NCBI GenBank assembly: GCA_007119005.1
Contig: SKQM01000022.1
Location: forward strand, 1-7,690
Source of the DNA: Thioalkalivibrio sp.
GTDB lineage: Bacteria; Pseudomonadota; Gammaproteobacteria; Ectothiorhodospirales; Ectothiorhodospiraceae
Length of the DNA: 7,690 bases
Direction: 5' to 3'
This document shows, in pieces, positions 1 to 7,034 of this stretch. Each line of letters begins with the position of its first letter. The first letter of the stretch is position 1. The position numbers were made by a program, and so were the translations under genes. The notes beneath the pieces were generated by a model. The model worked only from the letters and a program-made list of their open reading frames with translations. It was not told the origin of the DNA and ran no database searches.

Positions 1-97
1 AGAAGAGGTGGTGAAGAAGGAACGGGTGCGGGTCGCGGAGATGCTCGCCACGCGCACCGATCTCGCCGCCCAACTCGAGCGAATCCGCCTCCTGTAG
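1..97 (+). CDS. valS: C-terminal end of valine--tRNA ligase (partial)
   Basis: Only the last 31 codons are present; the frame is entered at base 2 and ends with TAG at 95-97. The peptide reads EEVVKKERVRVAEMLATRTD and continues to a final QLERIRLL. This is the pattern of the C-terminal coiled-coil arm of bacterial ValS, where a short 'P-x-x-V-V-x-K-E-R' start leads into heptads ending in 'QLxRIxxL'. In ValS this arm contacts the tRNA. The catalytic and editing domains lie outside the window, so the call rests on a short, low-complexity helical tail. An unrelated coiled-coil end is possible but less likely. Confidence 0.72.
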   Translation, partial: EEVVKKERVRVAEMLATRTDLAAQLERIRLL

Positions 98-208
98 GCG
101 AGCCCTCTCGGCGACCCGACGCCCCGGAAAAACTGTCGCCCAGGGGGCTGGCCTCCCACAGTCCCTCACCACCCCCGTGGGAGGCAGCACTCTCGGCGAC
201 CCGACGCC
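96..208. repeat. Imperfect direct repeat of 27-28 bp, two copies about 86 bp apart
   Basis: Copy 1 spans 96-123 and copy 2 spans 182-208. The 19 bases CTCTCGGCGACCCGACGCC (105-123 and 190-208) are identical. The flank before them matches as AGGCGAGCC versus AGGCAGCA, with one indel and one mismatch. Copy 1 starts inside the valS stop codon and copy 2 abuts the zapG stop codon, so the repeats bracket the whole gap between the two convergent genes. This could be a local tandem duplication or copies of a dispersed element; nothing else in the window matches. Confidence 0.8.
151..185. terminator. Inverted repeat between convergent genes, possible bidirectional terminator
   Basis: GCCTCCCAC (151-159) and GTGGGAGGC (177-185) are perfect 9-bp inverted arms around a 17-nt loop. 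The position between the 3' ends of valS (+) and zapG (-) suits a shared transcription end. Neither strand has a T tract after the stem, and the loop is long, so a classical intrinsic terminator is not shown. It may act as a 3'-end stabilising hairpin or in Rho-assisted termination. Confidence 0.4.
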
Positions 209-634
209 TCAGTCCGGGCGCGGGGGCTTCAGATCGACCTCGCGTTCGCGGGTGTCCGGGCTGCGGGGCTGCGAGGGATCAGAGCGGCCCTCGTGGCTGT
301 CGCGCACGGGGACATTCGCCAGCAACCGGCCGGCACGGTCCTCGAGCCTCTCGCGCGTCGGCTTGTCGGCAAGCTCCTCGCAACTCTCGGCGAGATGGTG
401 GTACAGGTCGCGGTACGCGCCCGCCATGCCGGCAAACAGGGTGGCGGTCCGATCGAAGTGCTGGTTCACCGCGCTGCGGTAGCGGTTGAGCTCCTGCATG
501 CGATTGTCGAGCTCGGTCTCCAGCTCGCGGATCAGGCGGCGCTCGTTGCTGGTGGTGCGGCCAATCCAGAACCCCAGCAGACCGGCCAGTACCACGGCCA
601 GCACGATCATGAGCAACCAGAGACCCATCGTCAT
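209..634 (-). CDS. zapG: ZapG/YhcB (DUF1043) family cell-division membrane protein
   Basis: The product is a 141-aa inner-membrane protein of the DUF1043 family. In E. coli (132 aa) this family is linked to the Z-ring and to balanced envelope growth. Visible parts are one N-terminal transmembrane helix (residues about 4-25), a charged coiled coil (about 28-58), the family's conserved block NQHFDRTATLFAGMAGAYRD followed by LYHHLAES (57-84), and a disordered basic/proline-rich tail (about 110-141). I chose the ATG at 634: it places the TM helix at the very N-terminus, as in the family, and GGAAGAG lies just upstream. Extending the frame to 736 adds 34 residues with no family resemblance. A second ATG two codons in (628) is possible. 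The gene is divergent from the 183-aa hypothetical gene and convergent with valS. In E. coli the homologue sits next to degQ/degS; here it does not. Confidence 0.88.
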   Translation of the reverse strand: MTMGLWLLMIVLAVVLAGLLGFWIGRTTSNERRLIRELETELDNRMQELNRYRSAVNQHFDRTATLFAGMAGAYRDLYHHLAESCEELADKPTRERLEDRAGRLLANVPVRDSHEGRSDPSQPRSPDTREREVDLKPPRPD

Positions 635-795
635 CTGCTCTTCCACCGCGTCCTTCCTCAGCGCTTGTCCCCAGCCCCTATTGTGCCCGACACCAGCCGC
701 GAAAGCACAGGCGCGGCGCGGGGCTGCCTCGCCCACCGCAAGAATCTGGGCTATCTTCGTGTGCCGCGACCGCAGTCATCGATGGAGACACCGCC

Positions 796-1347
796 ATGAC
801 GATGTCCACACGCGATCAGCAGATACGCCTCGCTCACGCCGGCCTGATCCGCCTGGTGGTGCAGGCTACGCAGAACCAACAGGCCCGGGTGGAACTGGAT
901 CCGTTGCTCACCCACGCGGAGCAGAGTGGCTGGACCGATCTCGTCGCGCGCATCCGCCGGGTGTTGAAGGGTCAACGTGATTCAGCGCTGCTGCACGGCC
1001 TGGACGATGAGGACACGGTGATCGTCGCCGCGATCCTTGCCGGGATTCAGAATCCGGCGACCCTTCCAGCCCCACAGGACGCCGCCGATCCCACGCAGGC
1101 AGCGCCCGGACTCGCTCAGATGATCCACGCAGCGAGCCACGGCGACGCCCAGTCGCTGCACTGGCTCTCGCAGATGGCGGAACAGATGACCCGCGCCGGA
1201 GGCGACATGGCCCGTCTCGGCGGGATCACGAAGCGGCTGGTCGACGGTGAGCGGAACCCGGAGACGCTGTGCAAGGGCATGGGCGCGCAGGGCGAATCGC
1301 TGGTACTTTCACTCCTCGGCGAACTCGGGAAACTCGAGCGCCACTGA
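796..1347 (+). CDS. Conserved-looking uncharacterised helical protein with two related halves
   Basis: The product is a 183-aa soluble protein with no signal peptide or membrane segment. I do not recognise a named family, although similar proteins seem familiar from gammaproteobacteria. The start ATG at 796 has GGAG at 784-787, 8 nt upstream; ATG at 802 would be too far from it. The protein appears almost entirely helical, with a Pro/Ala/Asp-rich linker at residues 91-104 separating two parts that resemble each other. Residues 54-83 (RRVLKGQRDSALL.., ending ILAGI) align with 146-178 (KRLVDGERNPETLCKGM.., ending LLGEL), sharing G-x-R-D/N, a downstream L, then G-L/M and a hydrophobic V-x-x-L-x pattern. 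The first half also ends with NPATL, like NPETL in the second. No catalytic motif is visible. It diverges from zapG across about 160 bp and converges with dacB, 15 bp apart, leaving no room for a separate terminator. Confidence 0.8.
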   Translation: MTMSTRDQQIRLAHAGLIRLVVQATQNQQARVELDPLLTHAEQSGWTDLVARIRRVLKGQRDSALLHGLDDEDTVIVAAILAGIQNPATLPAPQDAADPTQAAPGLAQMIHAASHGDAQSLHWLSQMAEQMTRAGGDMARLGGITKRLVDGERNPETLCKGMGAQGESLVLSLLGELGKLERH

Positions 1348-1362
1348 TCGCCCTTTACCCCA

Positions 1363-2811
1363 TCAAAGCTCGTGCACCCAGCGCAGCACGGCCTCCTGCA
1401 GGCGGCTGCCGGCGCCCTGATGGGCGCTCGGGTGATTGACCAGCAACACCACCATCATGTCCTCGTTGCTGCGGTTGCGCACATAGCCGGCCACGGCCGA
1501 AACCTGGTTCAGGTGCCCGGACTTCAGATGCATTCGACCGGTCTCGGGACCATCGCCGAAGCGCCGGCGCATGGTGCCGTCGAGACCGGCGATCGCCAGT
1601 GAGGACACGAATTCCGGACGCCAGGGGCTGTCCCAGCCTGCCTGCAGCACCTGTCCCAGCTGTTCCGGCGTGATCCGGGTGTGACGACTGAGTCCGGACC
1701 CGTTGTCGATGACCATCCCGCCCACTTCGATGCCGAGACCCGCGAGCACGTCATACAGGGCCTCGCGTGCCTTTTCGACCGTCGCTGGAGGTCCGTACCG
1801 CGCCGCACCCAGGGTCAGTGCGAGGAGGCGCGTCACCACGTTGGAACTCCACTTGTTCGCGACGCGGATGATGTCGCCGAGTGGCCGGGACTCGTGCTCC
1901 AGCAGCGGCGGGCCATTGTCGAGCGGCAGGATGCCGTAGCGCACGTCACCCTTGAGTTCACCGCCCCACTGCGACCAGTGCAGCCGGAAGATCTCGCGGT
2001 TGTACGCCTCGGGCGTGATCGCCGTGCGCAGCAACTCGTAGTCACCGCAGTTCACGGGGTAATCCCCGGCGAAGACCACCCGCGATCCCGCCACGCCGTT
2101 CTCCACCTCATAGCGGATGCCGCGCTGCCAGCCACCGCAGCCACCCTGGACCCCGCGCAGGTTGTTGACGATCTGCAGGCCGGGTAGCGGTGGATCGGAC
2201 ACCACCCGGATGCCGCCGCCGTTCGCGTCGGGCATCACGTGAAAGCGCAGGGCATTGGCGTTCACGATCAGCGCGTGCGGCGGCTGGTTGTAGGCCCGCA
2301 GCGGCTGCCCGTCGAAGGCACCCGGATCCTCGACCGGCAGGTAGAAATGGCTGGTGTCCAGATAGACGTTGCCCTCGATCCGGTGCAGACCCGTGCGCCG
2401 CAACGCACCCAGCATGCGCCAGTGTTCCTCGCTGACCATGCCCGGATCGCCAGCCCCACGCAGCACGAGGTCGCCACGCAGCACTCCGTCCCGAACCGGC
2501 GCGGTCGCGTGGATCTCGGTGGTCCACACGTGGCTGGGGCCGAGTTCGGACAGCGCCGCCAGCGTGGTCGCGAGCTTGATGGTGGACGCCGGGTTGAACG
2601 ACTGGCGCGGGTTCAGCTGCAGCATCGGGGCTGGGTCACCCACGCGCTTCACCCAGAGCCCGACCGCATCGGCCGGGAGACCTTCCGCGCGGATCGCCTG
2701 CTGCAACGGCTCCGGCAACAGCACGAAAGACGCACTGGCCTGCCCGACAACGGCCAGAGCACACAGCAACAACCCGATCGACAGCCCTGCCTTCACAGCG
2801 CGGATTCGCAT
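1363..2811 (-). CDS. dacB: D-alanyl-D-alanine carboxypeptidase/endopeptidase, PBP4 (class C) type
   Basis: The product is a 482-aa periplasmic penicillin-binding protein (peptidase S13 family; E. coli DacB is 477 aa). It should remove terminal D-Ala and cut DD-crosslinks in peptidoglycan. The start at 2811 is preferred: GGAGA sits just upstream, and the protein then begins directly with a signal peptide (R2, R4, K7; hydrophobic 8-22; A25-S26-A27 cleavage site). The frame can be extended to 2874, but that would put 21 polar residues before the signal. Catalytic motifs are all present: S76-T-I-K79 (SxxK, nucleophile), S322-S-N324 (SxN) and K430-S-G432 (KTG box, with Ser for Thr, a tolerated variant). 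NGSGLSR (370-376) is also typical. C225 and C255 in the inserted domain could pair as a disulfide. The gene lies 103 bp downstream of the EAL-like gene on the same strand and may be co-transcribed with it. The gap holds a small CCGGA...TCCGG stem (2879-2894) but no convincing promoter of its own. Confidence 0.93.
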   Translation of the reverse strand: MRIRAVKAGLSIGLLLCALAVVGQASASFVLLPEPLQQAIRAEGLPADAVGLWVKRVGDPAPMLQLNPRQSFNPASTIKLATTLAALSELGPSHVWTTEIHATAPVRDGVLRGDLVLRGAGDPGMVSEEHWRMLGALRRTGLHRIEGNVYLDTSHFYLPVEDPGAFDGQPLRAYNQPPHALIVNANALRFHVMPDANGGGIRVVSDPPLPGLQIVNNLRGVQGGCGGWQRGIRYEVENGVAGSRVVFAGDYPVNCGDYELLRTAITPEAYNREIFRLHWSQWGGELKGDVRYGILPLDNGPPLLEHESRPLGDIIRVANKWSSNVVTRLLALTLGAARYGPPATVEKAREALYDVLAGLGIEVGGMVIDNGSGLSRHTRITPEQLGQVLQAGWDSPWRPEFVSSLAIAGLDGTMRRRFGDGPETGRMHLKSGHLNQVSAVAGYVRNRSNEDMMVVLLVNHPSAHQGAGSRLQEAVLRWVHEL

Positions 2812-2914
2812 GGTTCTCCGACGAAGGTTCTGATCCCAGCCATCATGGTGCGCAACGGCTCGTGGCTTTGGCAAGCCCCCGGAGCGCGGTCCGGAGCGTA
2901 AGACCCGCCGATGC

Positions 2915-3937
2915 TCAACCCGTTACGGGCAGTGACTGCGGAGCCTCGGGTACCGCCGCGCAGGGTCCCACCAGTTCGCCCTGTCCGTAGTCCACCCCGA
3001 GTTCCCGGCACAGGCGCAGGCCGCCCACGTCACCGAGCCCCTCGGCCACGGTCGCGGCCCCGATGCTGCGGGCGGTCAAGACCAGCCCCTCCAGCAACGA
3101 GGCACCGGCCGCAGACCGCTGGGCATGGGCGATCAACCCCTGATCAAGGTAGATGAAGTCCGGTTCCAAACCCGCCATCAGTCCGACGTGACCCATGCCG
3201 GCGCCGACCTCGTCCAGCGCGATGCGGAAACCCATGTTGCGCAGGATTCCACAGCTGTTGATCAGCGCGTCGATGTCGTCCACCTGGCCGCGCTCCGCGA
3301 CCTCGATCACGATGTCTCGGGGATCGATCCCGAGGCGTTCGAGGCAGGTGTAGGAGGGATGCCGGCGCAGGTCCTGTTGCAGCAGTGAACGCGGGAACGC
3401 GCGAATGAATGCCGGAACCCCGCGCGGCAGGTACTCGGATCTGCGCACCAGTGCCGCGATCTGGCAGGCCTGCTCGACGGCTTCGACCCGCCGCGCCTGG
3501 CGCGCCAGCAGATGGAATTCGCGGCCCGCGACCTCGCCCCGCTCGGGATGCTCCAGCACGCAGGGCATCTGGTAGCCGAGCAGCCGACCCGCCCCCTGCA
3601 GCGACGCGATCGGCTGGAACGCGGGCCGAACCCGGGAGCCGAGTTCGCCCATGATCCAGGGCTCGTGCAGCCGGGTGTGGAGTACGCTCAGGGGTTCCAG
3701 TTCGTCGAGCACCGACACCGGTAGGCGACCGTCGAAATCGGGGTTGATCCATACCGCAAGGCAGGAATTCAGCTGGTCCGGCGGCGTCTCCAACACCAGC
3801 GCCTGTACGAGGTTGGCAAGATCCATCCCGGATGGCAGCAGAAACGCCCAGAGGCGATGCGACTCCCGCGTCAGCGGCCGGCCCCAGCGGTTCCAGCTCT
3901 TCGGCACGGCATCGCCGCACAAACGCACTACCAACAT
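2915..3937 (-). CDS. Degenerate EAL-domain protein (probably inactive c-di-GMP phosphodiesterase)
   Basis: The product is 340 aa. Residues about 105-330 form an EAL domain: FQPI (107-110), the signature region GYQMPC (121-126), FIRAFP (177-182), IVIEVAE (209-215), ALDEVGAG (240-247), FIYLD (261-265), TVAEG (296-300) and YGQGEL (317-322). Compared with active enzymes, the signature Glu of E-A-L is Gln (Q123), the metal-binding Asn is Arg (R179), the second Asp of DDFG is Glu (E243) and the catalytic Lys is Tyr (Y263). E212, D242, E299 and Q319 remain. Hydrolysis of c-di-GMP is therefore unlikely; nucleotide sensing or protein binding is more plausible. The first ~100 residues (RLWAFLLPSG, then INPDFDG) are soluble and unrecognised, with no TM helix, GGDEF or PAS motif. 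The ATG at 3937 has GGGGGAAG 7 nt upstream (3945-3952). A candidate sigma-54 promoter and NtrC-like sites lie upstream, and dacB follows. Confidence 0.88.
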   Translation of the reverse strand: MLVVRLCGDAVPKSWNRWGRPLTRESHRLWAFLLPSGMDLANLVQALVLETPPDQLNSCLAVWINPDFDGRLPVSVLDELEPLSVLHTRLHEPWIMGELGSRVRPAFQPIASLQGAGRLLGYQMPCVLEHPERGEVAGREFHLLARQARRVEAVEQACQIAALVRRSEYLPRGVPAFIRAFPRSLLQQDLRRHPSYTCLERLGIDPRDIVIEVAERGQVDDIDALINSCGILRNMGFRIALDEVGAGMGHVGLMAGLEPDFIYLDQGLIAHAQRSAAGASLLEGLVLTARSIGAATVAEGLGDVGGLRLCRELGVDYGQGELVGPCAAVPEAPQSLPVTG

Positions 3938-3976
3938 CGATCCGCTTCCCCCGGCATCCAGCCCTGCAGGCCGGAC

Positions 3977-3992
3977 TGCAAGTTGCGGACCA
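3977..3992 (-). promoter_or_regulatory. Candidate sigma-54 (-24/-12) promoter for the EAL-like gene
   Basis: On the minus strand 3992-3977 reads TGGTCCGCAACTTGCA. Against the sigma-54 consensus TGGCACG-N4-TTGCA this matches 10 of 12 defined positions, including the essential GG and GC exactly 10 nt apart. The predicted start of transcription is about 3966, giving a ~29-nt leader that contains the Shine-Dalgarno-like GGGGGAAG before the ATG at 3937. No comparable sigma-70 promoter stands out in this gap. Function is inferred from match and position. Confidence 0.62.
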
Positions 3993-4040
3993 ATTCGGAA
4001 CGACGCGGCTTTTCAAGCCGGCAACCACGCTGACAACAGT

Positions 4041-4105
4041 GTTCGCCACGCGCCTGTCGAAAGGAATGGGCGCCGACCAGGCTTCGACAGGCTCAGGGGC
4101 AACCG
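4041..4105. repeat. Diverged palindromic dispersed repeat (REP-like)
   Basis: GCCTGTCGAA (4052-4061) and TTCGACAGGC (4083-4092) are perfect 10-bp inverted arms around a 21-nt centre. The outer parts also pair imperfectly: GTTCGCCACGC on the left against the complement of TCAGGGGCAACCG on the right. The arms resemble a palindrome I recall from many proteobacterial genomes, of the type GTTCGCCCTGAGCCTGTCGAA, whose origin is not clear to me. It is intergenic, lying between the candidate NtrC sites and the sigma-54 promoter. Short reading frames across it are products of the repeat, not genes. Confidence 0.7.
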
Positions 4106-4146
4106 TGTCGAGTTGCCGGAGCGGCCAAAGGCCTGCGCAGCCGGCA

Positions 4147-4163
4147 TGCACCATTCAGGTGCA
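4147..4163. promoter_or_regulatory. Candidate NtrC binding site (proximal)
   Basis: TGCACCATTCAGGTGCA matches the NtrC dyad TGCACCA-N3-TGGTGCA at 13 of 14 positions, and the outer six bases of each arm are perfectly symmetric. Its centre (4155) lies about 189 bp upstream of the start of transcription predicted from the sigma-54 promoter, within the usual enhancer range. The only downstream gene in that direction is the EAL-like gene. Confidence 0.62.
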
Positions 4164-4190
4164 GCATCCTGGGCCGGCGGACGTCGACGA

Positions 4191-4207
4191 TGCACCGCAA
4201 TGGTGCG
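4191..4207. promoter_or_regulatory. Candidate NtrC binding site (distal)
   Basis: TGCACCGCAATGGTGCG matches TGCACCA-N3-TGGTGCA at 12 of 14 positions. Its centre (4199) is 44 bp from the proximal site, close to four helical turns, so the two dyads would lie on nearly the same DNA face, as paired NtrC enhancer sites often do (three turns at E. coli glnA). It sits 23 bp beyond the stop of the DUF3581-like gene. Confidence 0.58.
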
Positions 4208-4212
4208 GCTCA

Positions 4213-4226
4213 CCGGGGCGCCCCGG
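4213..4226. repeat. Perfect 14-bp palindrome just past the DUF3581-like gene
   Basis: CCGGGGCGCCCCGG is its own reverse complement and ends 3 bp from the stop codon of the DUF3581-like gene. A second possible stem, GGCGG (4225-4229) with CCGCC (4235-4239), overlaps it and includes the stop codon. These could help end the recQ operon transcript, but no T tract follows on the minus strand. It may simply be a GC-rich chance palindrome. Confidence 0.4.
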
Positions 4227-4229
4227 CGG

Positions 4230-4961
4230 TCAGCCCGCCCGGTAGGCTTCCTTCCAGCCGGCGTACTGCGCCTCCATCCCGCGCATCACCTCCGGATCGT
4301 AGGGCCTGAGCCCGCTCAGGACCAGGTGCTTGCTGCCACGGGCGAACGGATCGCCCTCGACACACAACGCGTAGTCCAGCCGCACGTCCGCGCGCTTGCC
4401 TTCCACTTGCATCTCCGCTGATTCGAGCCGCGGCTGCACGGTCTCGGTGAGCCCCCCGACCGGCGCCTGCAATTCCAGCGACATCCCCTCGTAGATCACC
4501 AGCGGCCGCGCCGGGTTGACCATCACCTGGTGACGCTCCATCAGCGGGACCAGCACGTGCGGGAAATTGTCGCCGGAGAAAGACGCGTAACTACGCGTCA
4601 GAGCCTCGATCGTGTACGGATCGGTCACCACGGGACCCGCTCGCTCCACCTTCAGATAGGCCTTTCCCTGCGTGTCGGTGATCACGATGTCCGAACCCGG
4701 CGCTTCCGGAAACACCAGCGCCACTCCGTCCCCGACCATTCCGACGAACTGGCAGTGCATGCTGGCACTGACACCGTAGCGGCCCAGGACCAGCGCGAAC
4801 AGCAGGTCACCGGGCACGCAGAACCGCTTGGAGTGGGGATCGTGGATGGGGTTGAAGTCGCCGGCGATCCCCTTCGCGAAACGACTCGCCTGCTCCGGGC
4901 TGATATACACATGTCCTCCGCGCACGTCGTGGTAGGGCCGCAGAAAGGCGCTTTCAATCAC
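4230..4961 (-). CDS. DUF3581-like protein with MaoC/hotdog-type motif
   Basis: The product is a 243-aa soluble protein that I recognise as the uncharacterised DUF3581 type of gammaproteobacteria; its function is unknown. The N-terminal part reads ISPEQASRFAKGIAGDFNPI followed by HD (20-41), then RFCVPGDLLFALVLG (46-60). G-D-x-N-P-I-H is the signature of (R)-specific enoyl-CoA hydratases of the MaoC hotdog family, where the Asp and His are catalytic (here D35 and H40). The usual small residue six positions after the His is Arg here. Residues about 140-230 could be a second hotdog-like half. The start is GTG at 4961, supported by AAAGGGGA 6 nt upstream and by the lack of another start before residue 68. 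It begins 33 bp after the recQ stop on the same strand, so it probably shares the recQ transcript. Acyl-CoA or acyl-thioester binding is inference only. Confidence 0.83.
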   Translation of the reverse strand: MIESAFLRPYHDVRGGHVYISPEQASRFAKGIAGDFNPIHDPHSKRFCVPGDLLFALVLGRYGVSASMHCQFVGMVGDGVALVFPEAPGSDIVITDTQGKAYLKVERAGPVVTDPYTIEALTRSYASFSGDNFPHVLVPLMERHQVMVNPARPLVIYEGMSLELQAPVGGLTETVQPRLESAEMQVEGKRADVRLDYALCVEGDPFARGSKHLVLSGLRPYDPEVMRGMEAQYAGWKEAYRAG

Positions 4962-4994
4962 TGGAGATCCCCTTTCGCCGTCAGAGGCGGTGAA

Positions 4995-6863
<1,869 letters not shown>

Positions 6864-7034
6864 CCTGCTCTCCCTTCCCTGGAAGCCGCGTCCGGACGCC
6901 GAGCGCCGTCGCGATGGTAAAGCCCGCGCTCGGGAGGCGCACTGGACCTCGCCGCTGAGGGCACCTTAGAGTGAGCGGCCTCAACCGCTTCGTGCGCGCT
7001 GCGCGCGTTCTTCAAGTCAATCCGGGATTCTGCC

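Noticed and set aside
635..736. N-terminal extension of zapG to 736
   Set aside because: The added residues lack family resemblance and would place polar sequence before the N-terminal membrane helix; the ATG at 634 has a better ribosome-binding site.
1363..2811. KSG in place of KTG in DacB as a sign of inactivity
   Set aside because: Ser for Thr in this box is a conservative, tolerated variant, and the SxxK and SxN motifs are intact.
2835..2856. NtrC-like half site (GCACCATGATGG on the minus strand) upstream of dacB
   Set aside because: Only one arm matches, about 9 of 14 positions in total, and there is no nearby -24/-12 element.
4041..4105. The palindrome as an intrinsic terminator of the recQ operon
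   Set aside because: The loop is 21 nt and no T tract follows the stem; the arms fit a dispersed repeat better.
3144..4154. A 336-codon minus-strand frame overlapping the EAL-like gene
   Set aside because: It is an Arg/Ala/Gly-rich shadow; the EAL motifs are in the other frame (2915-3937), and this frame starts inside the intergenic region.
4013..4213. A 66-codon minus-strand frame in the intergenic gap
   Set aside because: It mainly translates the palindromic repeat and the NtrC-like sites, with no ribosome-binding site of note.
6980..7020. TTGACT on the minus strand (7020-7015) as a -35 box for recQ
   Set aside because: At 17-bp spacing the -10 position reads GCGCAC, which is not a credible -10 box.
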